The notes: generated by a model not told the origin, from the sequence alone. Numbered from the stretch's first letter, positions 9,824 to 20,271 are shown. The stretch: 64,000 nt of DNA from Desulfobacteraceae bacterium (GCA_013791935.1 VMSV01000150.1:1-64000), one strand, 5' to 3'. Program-made: numbers and translations.

Positions 9824-9921
9824 TCATTACTCATCACTCATTACTCATTACTCATCACTCATTACTCATCACTCATTACTCATTACTCATTACTCATTAC
9901 CCTTTTCTCATCACTCATCAC
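9817..9921. repeat. Degenerate heptanucleotide tandem array (ACTCATT/ACTCATC)n
   Basis: Read directly: ctcatcattcattactcatcactcattactcattactcatcactcattactcatc... between the pilV-like stop and pilW-like start. Confidence 0.95.
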
Positions 9922-9943
9922 CCGCCCTTCGCCTCTTCTCCTT

Positions 9944-10342
9944 CTACCTCGATAGGATGGTCTTCAGTTCCACGGATTGAGGATAGGGCGCTTTCCAGGA
10001 TACGTTAACCGTTACGGCTTTTACGCCGGATACCCCTGGAATGGATGACACTGACACCTCCCGTTGGAAAAAAGGATTATCCGGAATCGTGTGAAAGGCT
10101 TCGATGGAAAAAGACCCTTCCGAACCCAGGCCATGGTAGGCCATCTGCCTGATTTCCTCCATTTTTTTCTGGGCCATGGTGGTGGCAAGGGCCATTTCAC
10201 CGCTGTTTTTATTCCTGTTGATGGAATGAATCATGAGGGTAGCCGTTCCTATCAGGCCCACGGAAAGAATGGCCGCAGCAACCACCACCTCAAGCACGGT
10301 AAATCCCCTTTTGTTATCCCGGGTTTGGTGTTTTTTGATCAT
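9944..10342 (-). CDS. PilV-like type IV pilus modification protein (second cluster)
   Basis: KRGFTVLEVVVAAAILSVGLIGTATLMIHSINRNKNSGEMALATTMAQKKMEEIRQM. Confidence 0.75.
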   Translation of the reverse strand: MIKKHQTRDNKRGFTVLEVVVAAAILSVGLIGTATLMIHSINRNKNSGEMALATTMAQKKMEEIRQMAYHGLGSEGSFSIEAFHTIPDNPFFQREVSVSSIPGVSGVKAVTVNVSWKAPYPQSVELKTILSR

Positions 10343-10512
10343 GGTCTTCTCGAAAGATGAATGGGAGACTTTTTGATGGATATTCGAAATAACGTTTTAT
10401 ATTTCCAATATCGTAAAATAAAAGGTTATGCAATACAATAATAGCGTTATTATTGTTTTTATATAATATTTACTGAGTTTTAATTGATTGCTTAGGGATT
10501 AGGCTTCATGGA

Positions 10513-11334
10513 TCAGGATTCACGGATATAAGCCACTCCGTTTTGAAGCAGGCGAACGCCCAAAGTGATGGCGCTAAAATCGGGTTTTTGACCCTGTCTT
10601 TTCAAGGTTTCTTTTTGAAGGGTCCACTGGGGGTGGTTGGTGATGTTCAGGAAGCCTTCCGGGTGGGGCATCAAACCGAAAATCCTTCCGGTGGGATCAC
10701 AGATTCCTGCGATATCACAAATGGAGCCGTTCGGGTTTTCAGGAAATTTCCTGTTTGCAAGGGTTCCGTTGGGCAAGGCATACTGCAAGGCAATCTGGTT
10801 TGCGCTAATAAGCCTGTTGAGGTTCTCTGCATCACAGTAGAATTTTCCCTCACCATGGCGCACCGGCAACTCTAAAAAATCCATGCCTTGGGTGAATACA
10901 CAAGGGGAAGGCGGATTGGTTTTTAGAGCCACCCAATCGTTTCGAAAATTGCCGCAGTCATTGTTCGATAGAGCAACGGAACGTTTTGAATAATCACCGT
11001 CAAACCCTGGCAATAGTCCTATATTCACAAGGGTTTGAAACCCATTGCAGATCCCGAGAACAAGATTTCCCTTTTGAACGAATTCAAGGATATCCTCTCC
11101 CAGATGGGTTTTCATTCGAACCGCCTGGAGCACGCCGGCCCCGTGGTCGTCCCCCCAGCTGAATCCTCCACCGAAAACGAGAATCTGGAAATCTTTGAGA
11201 AAGACCTCATGATGGATCAGAGCATTGATGTGTACCCGCCGGGACTTGGCCCCGGCTTTTTCAAACGCAAAGGCGGTTTCATGATCACAATTCAATCCAT
11301 ATCCGGTAAGCACCAATACGTTGACGTCGGTCAT
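10513..11334 (-). CDS. purQ: Phosphoribosylformylglycinamidine synthase subunit PurQ (glutaminase)
   Basis: VLVLTGYGLNCDHETAFAFEKAGA...FGGGFSWGDDHGAG...LVLGICNGFQTLV...LMPHPEGFLN class I amidotransferase; 4-nt overlap with purL. Confidence 0.93.
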   Translation of the reverse strand: MTDVNVLVLTGYGLNCDHETAFAFEKAGAKSRRVHINALIHHEVFLKDFQILVFGGGFSWGDDHGAGVLQAVRMKTHLGEDILEFVQKGNLVLGICNGFQTLVNIGLLPGFDGDYSKRSVALSNNDCGNFRNDWVALKTNPPSPCVFTQGMDFLELPVRHGEGKFYCDAENLNRLISANQIALQYALPNGTLANRKFPENPNGSICDIAGICDPTGRIFGLMPHPEGFLNITNHPQWTLQKETLKRQGQKPDFSAITLGVRLLQNGVAYIRES

Positions 11335-14327
11335 ATCAAATCTCCAAACGGTTTTTTCCAGGCGGTCTTCAGTTCCTCAAGGGTGAGGTCCATACATTTT
11401 ATACTATTGATATCATGGATGATTAAATGCTTTTCCTTCAAAACGGTTCCGATGCAGGCGCAATCCGAATCCTTGAACAGATGGGTGAATCGCTCCTCGT
11501 TTTCGGGTGAAATCGTCACCAGAAAACGCCCCGGAGATTCGGATAAAAGGATAACGTCATTCCGAAGAGGCTTATCTGCTGGCACTTTGGAAAGGTTGAT
11601 CCGCATGCCCAGATCACCGGCCATGGCCTTCATGGCAAGATGCACAAGGAGCCCTCCCCTGTAGATGCCGTGAACCGAGGCCGGAAGATCCTGTTTCAGG
11701 GCATGGGTCATTTTCTGATACATGGTCTTATGGATTTCCGGACGAACCTCGGGAACATTCAATCCCACATAGTCAAAAAGTTCGTAATAAGCCGAGCCCC
11801 CCAATTCGTTCAAGGTTTTACCGATGATATAGACCTTGTCTCCGGCCACTTTACAATCCAGGGTTGTGCAATGCGATATATCGTCAATCACCCCAAGGGT
11901 TGAAAACTGCATGGTTTCCATGGCCGAAACCTTATGGGCTTCCCCGTACTTTCCCGTCAGAAATCCATCCACATACATGCTGTCTTTGCCGGATAGAAGA
12001 GGAATGCCATAGGCAAGACACAGGTCCTTTAAAGCCCGGGAGGCCCTCACCAGTTGGGCAGCCTTGTGCATACCATCGGGATTTTCCTCGGGATCAAACT
12101 GAATGCTGGGCCAGCAGAAATTATCCACCCCGCCTATATGGTCAAAATCCCCTCCTACGGATAAAAGCCTTCTCACGGCTTCATCTATGGTACAAGAGAC
12201 CATATGATAGGCATCAATGGCTGAGTATTGGGGGATTAAGGCCTGGGCAAAGGCCAAACCTTTGTGACTGTTCAGAACCGGACGAATCACCGATGCATCG
12301 CTCGGGATATCCCTGTTTACGCCCATCAGAGGTTTGATGACAGTTGCTCCCTGAACTTCATGGTCGTACTGCCGGGTGATCCATTCCTTGGAAGCGATAT
12401 TGGGACTGGCAAGCAGGTCCAGGAGTAACTTTCCATAATCCCCCGGTTCCCGGATCACCGGCTCGAAAAGTCCTCTTTTTTGGGGAGGCTGCCACCGAGC
12501 CTCGAATTCCCATTGGGGAAATCCGGAGGTCAGAAGGTCCAGGTCAATATACGCGCAGGTTATGCCGTTGTATGTGATGTGCAGTTTGCCGGTGTCCGTA
12601 TATTTTCCGATCACGGTGCTTTCCACCGCATGCATGGCGGAAAGGGCCATGAAGCGTTCGAGATTTTCCGGCTTGATCGCAAGGGTCATTCGTTCCTGGG
12701 ATTCGGAAATCCAGATTTCCCATTGATCCAGGCCGTCATATTTTAAAGGCACCTTTTCCAAATGGACTTCGCAGCCATTGGAAAACCTTGCGGTTTCCCC
12801 AATGGAGGAGGACAGTCCCCCGCCGCCGTTGTCCGTAATAAATTCAATCAAACCCCCATCCCTGGCTTCCATGAGAAAATCATGCATTTTTTTCTGGGTG
12901 TAGGGGTCGCCGATCTGAACGTGTCCGGCAGGGGTGTGCTCCGAATAGACTTCCGAAGAAGCGGTGACGCCATGGATTCCATCCTTTCCCACCCGGCCTC
13001 CGCACATGATGATCAGGTCCCCGGGATGGGTGGTTTTGTTCTCGCTGGGCTCACCGCTCACCCTGGAAGGCATTATGCCCACGGCGGTGACAAAGACCAG
13101 ACATTTTCCCATATACCCGGGATGGAAGGTGACTTGACCGAAGGTGGTGGGAATTCCGCTTTTGTTGCCCCCGTCCCGAACCCCTTCGATGATGCCGTCC
13201 AACAGCCTTCTGGGGGCAAGCCTGGGTTTTAGGTCCCCCGAATAATCCCGGTGTCCCACACAAAATCCATACCCCCCCATGACGAGTTTCGCCCCTTTGC
13301 CCGTTCCCATGGGATCCCTGTAAACCCCCACGATCCCGGTGATGGCCCCGCCATAGGCTTCCATGTTGGACGGTGAATTATGGGTTTCACCGGTAATGAC
13401 ATAGTTGTTTTCTTCATCAAAGGCCCCGATGCCCGCATTGTCCCACAGCACGGAAACCACCCAGGGTTTCTTTTCCGCAAGTTCCAGGGTGGGGTTTTGA
13501 ATACAGGTTTTAAACAAGCTGTTGATCACCGCCTCTTCACCGGTTTCCTCATCCACATAGCGGAAAAGCCCGCCAAAGGTGTTGTGATTGCAATGGTCGC
13601 TTCTACCTTGGGAGATATACTCCAGTTCAACATCCGTGGGGTCGGCCAATCCGACACTTTTCCGCTGCCCAAGAACTTCCGGATTTAAAAAATAATTCCG
13701 GATCACCGGCACATCGTTGGAATTTAAAGCAAGGTTTCGCTCCCGGCTTATTCGGATCAGCTCCGCATCACTATGGATGGGAATGGTTGCCACGGTTGGG
13801 GTATGGTTCAAGATCACCTTGGGAAGAATGATCCCCACCCCGCTTTCAGGACTCCATTCTTTAGAGGAAGCCACCTTCCATTGCTGAATGATGTCATTGG
13901 CCAGAATTTCGGATGCGATTTTTCGAGCCTGTTCAATAGTCAGATCTATTCCGGTCAAACAAAAGCGCTTGGACGTGTAAACCGCTTCCCCGGGCTTTAG
14001 TGATATCCCCAGAACATCTTCAATGGCCTCGACGGCGGTGGCGCCTGGATTGTCCTTGACACCTGGCCGGAAGCCCACCCAGACGGTGTGGTCAAAAGGG
14101 ACCGCCAGGGGGCTGAAGGAGGACAACTGGGTTACCGGATTGGTAAAAATCTCTGATTGAACCCTTGCTTTCTGTTCGTCCGTCAGGGCGATGTCAAGGG
14201 TGATCACCTGGATGGTCCGAACCTTTTCCAGGTGAATACCGAAATAATTGCCTGCTTTTTTACGAACCGCCTCGCCTTCGGCATCAAACAGTTCCGGTTT
14301 TAATGCAATTTCAAGTTGAAAAGCCAT
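11331..14327 (-). CDS. purL: Phosphoribosylformylglycinamidine synthase, PurS-like N-terminus fused to PurL
   Basis: 998 aa; SQGRSDHCNHNTFGG, ETHNSPSNMEAYGGAITGIVGVYRDPMGTGKGAK, DNGGGGLSSSIGE; N-terminal ~170 aa PurS-like. Confidence 0.93.
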   Translation of the reverse strand: MAFQLEIALKPELFDAEGEAVRKKAGNYFGIHLEKVRTIQVITLDIALTDEQKARVQSEIFTNPVTQLSSFSPLAVPFDHTVWVGFRPGVKDNPGATAVEAIEDVLGISLKPGEAVYTSKRFCLTGIDLTIEQARKIASEILANDIIQQWKVASSKEWSPESGVGIILPKVILNHTPTVATIPIHSDAELIRISRERNLALNSNDVPVIRNYFLNPEVLGQRKSVGLADPTDVELEYISQGRSDHCNHNTFGGLFRYVDEETGEEAVINSLFKTCIQNPTLELAEKKPWVVSVLWDNAGIGAFDEENNYVITGETHNSPSNMEAYGGAITGIVGVYRDPMGTGKGAKLVMGGYGFCVGHRDYSGDLKPRLAPRRLLDGIIEGVRDGGNKSGIPTTFGQVTFHPGYMGKCLVFVTAVGIMPSRVSGEPSENKTTHPGDLIIMCGGRVGKDGIHGVTASSEVYSEHTPAGHVQIGDPYTQKKMHDFLMEARDGGLIEFITDNGGGGLSSSIGETARFSNGCEVHLEKVPLKYDGLDQWEIWISESQERMTLAIKPENLERFMALSAMHAVESTVIGKYTDTGKLHITYNGITCAYIDLDLLTSGFPQWEFEARWQPPQKRGLFEPVIREPGDYGKLLLDLLASPNIASKEWITRQYDHEVQGATVIKPLMGVNRDIPSDASVIRPVLNSHKGLAFAQALIPQYSAIDAYHMVSCTIDEAVRRLLSVGGDFDHIGGVDNFCWPSIQFDPEENPDGMHKAAQLVRASRALKDLCLAYGIPLLSGKDSMYVDGFLTGKYGEAHKVSAMETMQFSTLGVIDDISHCTTLDCKVAGDKVYIIGKTLNELGGSAYYELFDYVGLNVPEVRPEIHKTMYQKMTHALKQDLPASVHGIYRGGLLVHLAMKAMAGDLGMRINLSKVPADKPLRNDVILLSESPGRFLVTISPENEERFTHLFKDSDCACIGTVLKEKHLIIHDINSIKCMDLTLEELKTAWKKPFGDLI

Positions 14328-14376
14328 AGTTTCCCAATATGATAGAGTTTTTTACCGTAAAATAACGGGATGTGAG

Positions 14377-15438
14377 TTAAAATATCAGTCTTGTAATGTC
14401 ATTGTAAAAAACAAAAACAACCAGGGCCATCAAAACGAATATGCCAACCTGCTGGGCGGTTTCACGGACTTTCAGATTTACGGGCTTTCCGGTGAAGGCC
14501 TCAATGATGAAAAAAAAGAGATGACCGCCATCCAATACCGGAATGGGCAGAAAATTCAAAATGGCAAGGTTGATGCTGATAAAGGCGATAAAGTAGATCA
14601 GGTTCAGGGGGCCCTGTTTGGCCTGATCCCCGGCCATCTGTGCGATCATGATGGGCCCACCCAGGTTTTTGGCGGAAACCTCTCCTTTGATCATCTGCAC
14701 GATCCCCACGAACATCAGCCGTGTGATTTGCCAGGTCTGAACAAAGCTCTGGGAAAGGGCCTGTATAGGATTCAGCTTCAGGTATTGCACATGCGCAGGT
14801 GAACTGGCCACCCCGATGAGAAAGGTGTCCACGGTTTCACCAAACATGGTTTTTTCTTCCTTCCCGGGAGTAATCTTCACATCAAAAGTAACTTCAGCTC
14901 TTTTCACTGTGAATGTGATGGGCTTCCCCTGGCTTTCTGTAATCGCTATGGCCATTTGGTCAAAGGTGTCCATGGTCCTGTTTTGAATGGCCAGAATCCG
15001 ATCGCCTTTTTGCAATCCCGCTGCCTGGGCAGGTGATTTTTCCATCACGGAGCCGATCACCGGCTCAATCCTCGTCATTCCGTAGATCTGGAAAAAACAG
15101 AAATAGATGGCCACGGCAAGCAAAATATTGAAGGCCGGGCCTGCGGCAACGATGAGAAACCGTTTCCAGACGCTTTTATGGGTAAAGGAAAGGGGGATGT
15201 CTTTGGGGTCAATGTCGGCGCCCGGTTCCTCGCCGATCATTTTCACATAGCCTCCCAGAGGAATGGCTGAAATCCGGTAGTCTGTAATTCCGATGGTTTT
15301 GCCTACAATGCGCGGTCCGAATCCCAGGGAAAATTTTTCAACCCCCACACCGCACAACCTGGCCAACAGGAAATGCCCCAGTTCATGAAAAAAAACCAGA
15401 ACTCCCAGAACAATGATGAATGAAATAAAATAGCTCAT
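14377..15438 (-). CDS. rseP: Site-2 intramembrane zinc metalloprotease RseP
   Basis: FFHELGHFLLARLCGVGVEKFSLGFGP (HExxH), PDZ, NFLPIPVLDGGHLFFF. Confidence 0.93.
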   Translation of the reverse strand: MSYFISFIIVLGVLVFFHELGHFLLARLCGVGVEKFSLGFGPRIVGKTIGITDYRISAIPLGGYVKMIGEEPGADIDPKDIPLSFTHKSVWKRFLIVAAGPAFNILLAVAIYFCFFQIYGMTRIEPVIGSVMEKSPAQAAGLQKGDRILAIQNRTMDTFDQMAIAITESQGKPITFTVKRAEVTFDVKITPGKEEKTMFGETVDTFLIGVASSPAHVQYLKLNPIQALSQSFVQTWQITRLMFVGIVQMIKGEVSAKNLGGPIMIAQMAGDQAKQGPLNLIYFIAFISINLAILNFLPIPVLDGGHLFFFIIEAFTGKPVNLKVRETAQQVGIFVLMALVVFVFYNDITRLIF

Positions 15439-15514
15439 GACGCCTTAAATAGTCCAATTCTCCCTTAAAGGTCAAGATGAATGCGGCACAGAATTCATTT
15501 ATAAGTGCCAATTA

Positions 15515-16666
15515 TCATCTTTTTCCATTGATGATTCTTTCGGCTTCCTCCCTGGCCCAGGCGTCGGCGGCCAGGATATTCTCCAGGCCAGGATGCTCTA
15601 TATTTGTATGGTTTTGCATTATTTTATCAATAAGTTGTGGTATTTTATCAAAGGATATCTTTAAGTCCAGAAATCCCTGCACAGCAATTTCATTGGCTGC
15701 ATTCATCACAGCCGGCAGGGTTCCGCCCGTGCGACAGGCACTAAGTGCAAGTTCCAGGCAGGGAAACCGATCCAAATCCGGTTTTTCAAAGGTGAGTGAG
15801 GCGATTTGGGTAAAATCCGGAAAAGGTTGTTCAATGGGCATTCTCTCCGGGAAGGACAGGGCATAGGCGATGGCCCCTTTCATGTCCGGAATTCCCATCT
15901 GGGCCATAACAGACCCGTCTTTGAAACCTACCATGGAATGCACGATGCTCTGGGGATGAATCACCACTTCAATCCTGTCCACCGGAACCTCAAAAAGGGC
16001 CGCGGCCTCGATGACTTCAAGCCCTTTGTTCATAAGCGTGGCGGAATCAATGGTGATTTTTCTCCCCATCTGCCAGTTGGGGTGACGCAGGGCATCACCG
16101 GGGGTGATTTTTGAAAAATCGCTCTTTTTGGTTTTAAGAAAAGGGCCGCCAGATGCCGTGAGAAATATTTTTTCCACATCCTGCCTGCGACTTCCGGCCA
16201 TGGACTGGAAGATGGCGCTGTGTTCACTATCCACCGGCAGAATTTTCACCCGGTGGGCCGCCGCCTCTTCCATGACGATTTCTCCGGCCATCACCAGAGT
16301 CTCTTTATTGGCCAGGGCAATGTCCTTGCCTGCAGATATTGCCGCAAGGGTGGGTGAAAGCCCGGCAGCACCAACCATGGCGGCCACGACCATATCCACG
16401 GACGAAAGGCTTGCCGCGGTTTCAAACCCCTTGGTGCCAAAAAGAATTTCAACCCCTTTGACTTTTTTTTGGAGTTGGTCCGCATGAATTTCATCGATCA
16501 CCGCCACGACTTCGGGCTTGAACCTGTTCACCTGCTCGGCCAGCAAATCAATGCTGGTGGCGGCGGTCAGGGCTTTGACACGAAAAGCTTGAGGAAACAT
16601 TTGAACGATTTTGAGGGTGTTCCGACCAATGGAACCGGTTGAACCGAGGATGGCAAGATTTTTCAT
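15515..16666 (-). CDS. dxr: 1-deoxy-D-xylulose 5-phosphate reductoisomerase
   Basis: MKNLAILGSTGSIGRNTLKIV...LPVDSEHSAIFQ...HPNWQMGRKITIDSATLMNKGLEVIEA; ATG at 16666 (track ORF over-extended to 16912). Confidence 0.95.
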   Translation of the reverse strand: MKNLAILGSTGSIGRNTLKIVQMFPQAFRVKALTAATSIDLLAEQVNRFKPEVVAVIDEIHADQLQKKVKGVEILFGTKGFETAASLSSVDMVVAAMVGAAGLSPTLAAISAGKDIALANKETLVMAGEIVMEEAAAHRVKILPVDSEHSAIFQSMAGSRRQDVEKIFLTASGGPFLKTKKSDFSKITPGDALRHPNWQMGRKITIDSATLMNKGLEVIEAAALFEVPVDRIEVVIHPQSIVHSMVGFKDGSVMAQMGIPDMKGAIAYALSFPERMPIEQPFPDFTQIASLTFEKPDLDRFPCLELALSACRTGGTLPAVMNAANEIAVQGFLDLKISFDKIPQLIDKIMQNHTNIEHPGLENILAADAWAREEAERIINGKR

Positions 16667-16685
16667 TCCTGTTTCTCTTTTTGAG

Positions 16686-17525
16686 CTAAAACCCGAAAAT
16701 GAATTCTTTATAAAAATAGGCCACGGGGGCTGCAAACAGCAAGGCATCGATCCGGTCCAGCAATCCGCCGTGTCCGGGCAGAATTTTCCCGGAATCTTTA
16801 ATATTTGCAGCGCGCTTAAACAGGGACTCAAAGAGATCCCCCACCTGTCCCATGGCACCTGCCGTGATGAAAAACAATATGGCCGAAGGCCAGGGAAGCC
16901 TGGGCATGTCAAGACCCCATGGCAAATCAGGAAGATAAAGATTGATGAGGCTTCCCACCAGAATATTGGCCAAAATACCTCCTGCTGCTCCCTCTATGGT
17001 TTTTTTGGGGCTTACCGCAGGCATCAATTTGTGCTTTCCCATATAGGTGCCCACATAATAGGCCCCCACGTCTCCGGCAAAGATGATAAATAACAAATAG
17101 AATACCCATATGGTTCCAAACTCTCCAAGCCGCAGAAAAACTAAAAATGCCAGCATCAAGGGAATATAAACCATGCCCTGAACCTGCTTTGCCATCACCT
17201 CCGTCGACCCCAAGGGTTGGCCTGCCTTAAAAACACAGATCATGGCGGAAGAAAGATAATTAATCGCAAACACCAGAAACATGATATCACTCGTCTTCCG
17301 GCTCGCAGCGAGAATCATAAGACATCCGCACAGAATCCCCAAAAAAGAAATCAGGCTGGTTTTCAGGGTTTCCGGAAAGACAATGCTGAAGTATTCATAA
17401 AGTGAAACAGCGCATACAAAGCAAATCAGCAAAACAAACGGCATTCCCCCCTCGGCGATGAGAAAAAGAACAAGGGGAAAAGCGACGATACTGGTCAGCC
17501 AGCGTTTAAGATGCATGTTTTTCAC
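16686..17525 (-). CDS. cdsA: Phosphatidate cytidylyltransferase
   Basis: Multi-TM; GDVGAYYVGTYMGKHKLMPAVSPKKTIEGAAGG...GQVGDLFESLFKRAANIKDSGKILPGHGGLLDRIDALL. Confidence 0.93.
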   Translation of the reverse strand: MKNMHLKRWLTSIVAFPLVLFLIAEGGMPFVLLICFVCAVSLYEYFSIVFPETLKTSLISFLGILCGCLMILAASRKTSDIMFLVFAINYLSSAMICVFKAGQPLGSTEVMAKQVQGMVYIPLMLAFLVFLRLGEFGTIWVFYLLFIIFAGDVGAYYVGTYMGKHKLMPAVSPKKTIEGAAGGILANILVGSLINLYLPDLPWGLDMPRLPWPSAILFFITAGAMGQVGDLFESLFKRAANIKDSGKILPGHGGLLDRIDALLFAAPVAYFYKEFIFGF

Positions 17526-17581
17526 CGAAAGGACTGAGGTTTGCGGGAATGGGTTTTAATCATTTGAAAGACCATGGCTTC

Positions 17582-18367
17582 TTACTCGGAAGGAATTTTA
17601 CCGAATCGACGTTGACGAAGCTGGTAGTCTTTGATGATCGCATGGAATTCGGCTTTGTCCAGATCAGGCCACAGGGTGTGTGTAAAGTAAATTTCCGAGT
17701 ATGCGATCTGCCATAACAGAAAATTGCTGATGCGCATTTCACCGCTGGTTCTGATAACCAGATCGGGATCAGGCATTCCATGGGTATAAAGATATTTGGA
17801 CAGGAGTTCCGGAGTGATTTCCCCAAGCTCAATTTTGTGACGGACCGCATCTTCTGCAATTTTCGCCGCAGCCATGGCGATTTCGGATCTTCCCCCATAG
17901 CTTAAGGCCAGGGTTAAAACCATCCCGCTGTTTTTGGCAGTGAGCTCCAAGGCATAATCAAGCACTTGGGTTACGTCCTTGGGAAGTCTGTGGGTCTGTC
18001 CTATGGCGTTTAACCGAATGTTATTTTCCAGAAGCTCATTCTGCTCTTCCACAAGGAATCGTTTCAAAAGCTTCATCAGGGCCATCACTTCAGTTTTGGG
18101 CCTTTCCCAGTTTTCCGTGGAAAAAGCATACAACGTCAGAAAAGAGATGCCCATCTCACGGGCCGATCTTACCACGGTCCGGACGGTTTCAGCCCCCCGG
18201 TTATGTCCGTTGATGCGATTGAGTTTCCTTTTCTTGGCCCAACGGCCGTTCCCGTCCATGATAATGCCCACATGCGTGGGAATTTTATCAGGATCCAATC
18301 CATCCGAGATTTTGGATTCATTCTTAAAGTTCAAGGATTTCTTTCTCTTTTTCTTTATACAGGTCAT
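17582..18367 (-). CDS. uppS: Isoprenyl (undecaprenyl) diphosphate synthase; start codon uncertain
   Basis: PTHVGIIMDGNGRWAKKRKLNRINGHNRGAETVR...MPDPDLVIRTSGEMRISNFLLWQIAYSEIYFTHTLWPD. Confidence 0.93.
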   Translation of the reverse strand: MTCIKKKRKKSLNFKNESKISDGLDPDKIPTHVGIIMDGNGRWAKKRKLNRINGHNRGAETVRTVVRSAREMGISFLTLYAFSTENWERPKTEVMALMKLLKRFLVEEQNELLENNIRLNAIGQTHRLPKDVTQVLDYALELTAKNSGMVLTLALSYGGRSEIAMAAAKIAEDAVRHKIELGEITPELLSKYLYTHGMPDPDLVIRTSGEMRISNFLLWQIAYSEIYFTHTLWPDLDKAEFHAIIKDYQLRQRRFGKIPSE

Positions 18368-18881
18368 CGACTTTCTTGATATGCTCGTCGGTTATTTTCT
18401 GAATCTGTTCCTGAGCTTTGAATGCCTGGTCTTCGGCGATATCCCCGTCTTTTTTCAATCCTTTGATCACTTCATTGGAATCCCTGCGAATATTGCGTAT
18501 GCCCACCCGGTATTCCTCGCAGATTTTATTGATGACTTTCACCAATTCTTTTCGTCTCTGCTCCGTCAGCACTGGAATGGAAATTCTGATGATTTTGCCG
18601 TCATTGGACGGATTAAGGCCAAGGTCCGACTTCAGGATAGCCTTTTCAATTTCCTTTAATATGGACAATTCCCAGGGCTTGATGGTGATAAGCCGGCTTT
18701 CCGGAACAGCAAGGGCCGCCACCTGGTTCAGGGGCGTAAGGGTGCCATAGTAATCGACTTTGACATTATCCAGTAAATTAAGAGAGGCTCGGCCGGTTCG
18801 TATTTTGCTTAATTCATGTTTGCAGGCGGTAATGGTTTTATCCATACGATCTGCAGTATCTTCATAGGTGGCCTGTATCAT
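18324..18881 (-). CDS. frr: Ribosome recycling factor
   Basis: ELSKIRTGRASLNLLDNVKVDYYGTLTPLNQVAAL...RKELVKVINKICEEYRVGIRNIRRDSNEVIK. Confidence 0.95.
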   Translation of the reverse strand: MIQATYEDTADRMDKTITACKHELSKIRTGRASLNLLDNVKVDYYGTLTPLNQVAALAVPESRLITIKPWELSILKEIEKAILKSDLGLNPSNDGKIIRISIPVLTEQRRKELVKVINKICEEYRVGIRNIRRDSNEVIKGLKKDGDIAEDQAFKAQEQIQKITDEHIKKVDDLYKEKEKEILEL

Positions 18882-18955
18882 GGTGTTATCCTCTTGATTT
18901 AGCTAATATTAACTTTCAATCAGAGGGGCCTTGAAAAATGGTTAAGGCCCTGGAG

Positions 18956-19672
18956 TTAATTATTGATGCGGGTTCCCAGATCGCCGTCACACACTGCTCT
19001 TTTAACACTTCCCTTTGTGTTCACGTTAAAAATCATCAGAGGCAGGTTATTGTCCATGGCAAGAGAAATGGCGGTCATGTCCATAACGTTGAGTTTTTTT
19101 GACAGAACTTCCATGTAAGTAGCATTTTTAATCAGTTTGGCATCCTTGTTCGTTTTGGGGTCCGAATCGTAAAGGCCGTCTATATGGGTGGCTTTCAGGA
19201 GGATTTCTGCATGGATCTCCTGGGCGCGAAGCACAGCTGCAGTATCGGTTGTAAAATAAGGGCTTCCCATTCCTGCAGCAAAGATGACCACTCGGCCTTT
19301 CTCAAGATGACGGATGGCCTTTCTTCGAATATAGGGTTCTGCCAGTTCATGGGTGGATATGGCGGTTTGAACCCGGGTGGGAATCCCTTTTTTCTCAAGG
19401 GCATCCTGAAGGGCAAGGCTGTTAATCAACGTGGCAAGCATTCCCATATGATCGGCGGCAACCCTGTCCATACCATAGGCTCCTGCGGCAATACCTCTAA
19501 AGATATTGCCGCCACCCACAACACTGGCGACCTGAACCCCAAGATCAAAAATGGATCGGATCTCTTCGGCCACATATTTCAGCATATCCGGACTGATTCC
19601 GAAACCCAGGTCTCCCATAAGGGCTTCACCACTGAGTTTCAGTACAATCCGCTTGTATCGGGGTAAAGTCAA
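18956..19672 (-). CDS. pyrH: UMP kinase
   Basis: [33 protein letters not shown]...[10 protein letters not shown]...[20 protein letters not shown]. Confidence 0.95.
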   Translation of the reverse strand: MTLPRYKRIVLKLSGEALMGDLGFGISPDMLKYVAEEIRSIFDLGVQVASVVGGGNIFRGIAAGAYGMDRVAADHMGMLATLINSLALQDALEKKGIPTRVQTAISTHELAEPYIRRKAIRHLEKGRVVIFAAGMGSPYFTTDTAAVLRAQEIHAEILLKATHIDGLYDSDPKTNKDAKLIKNATYMEVLSKKLNVMDMTAISLAMDNNLPLMIFNVNTKGSVKRAVCDGDLGTRINN

Positions 19673-19674
19673 GA

Positions 19675-20271
19675 TTACTCTCCAATCTGATATCTAACAA
19701 ACCTTCTGATGGTGATGTTTTCACCGATTTTTGCAATCAGTCCATTCAACAGGTCTTGAATGGAAATTTGCGGATCACGCACATACTGCTGATTCAACAG
19801 GCAGCTGTCTTTGAAGAATTTGTTTAATTTGCCTTCTGCAATCTTATCCACCATCTGTTGCGGTTTTCCGGATTCCAGAGCCTGTGCCCTGTATATCTCT
19901 TTTTCTTTCTCCACAACCTCCGGGGGAACATCAGCGGATGTGATTCCCACAGGATTTGTGGCGGCGATATGCATGGCCACATTTTTCACGAATTCCTGGA
20001 AATCATCACTCTTGGCTACAAAATCGGTTTCGCAATTCACTTCCACCAAAACCCCGATTTTTCCCCCTGTATGAATATATGCGTGAATCAGGCCTTCGGA
20101 CATGGCCCTTCCGGCCCTTTTCGCCGCAGTGGCAAGCCCTTTTTTTCTTAAATAATCAGAGGCTTTTTCCATATCACCGTCACACTCTTTCAAGGCTACC
20201 TTGCAGTCCATCATTCCGGCGCCGGATTTTTCCCTGAGTTGTTTTACCATGGCCGCACTAATTGTTGTCAT
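19675..20271 (-). CDS. tsf: Elongation factor Ts
   Basis: [39 protein letters not shown]...[18 protein letters not shown]. Confidence 0.95.
   Translation of the reverse strand: MTTISAAMVKQLREKSGAGMMDCKVALKECDGDMEKASDYLRKKGLATAAKRAGRAMSEGLIHAYIHTGGKIGVLVEVNCETDFVAKSDDFQEFVKNVAMHIAATNPVGITSADVPPEVVEKEKEIYRAQALESGKPQQMVDKIAEGKLNKFFKDSCLLNQQYVRDPQISIQDLLNGLIAKIGENITIRRFVRYQIGE

Noticed and set aside
9817-9921. CRISPR array
   Set aside because: 7-bp units with no unique spacers; a simple tandem repeat.
12762-13232. Several 80-160 aa plus-strand ORFs across purL
   Set aside because: Antisense to the strongly conserved purL frame.
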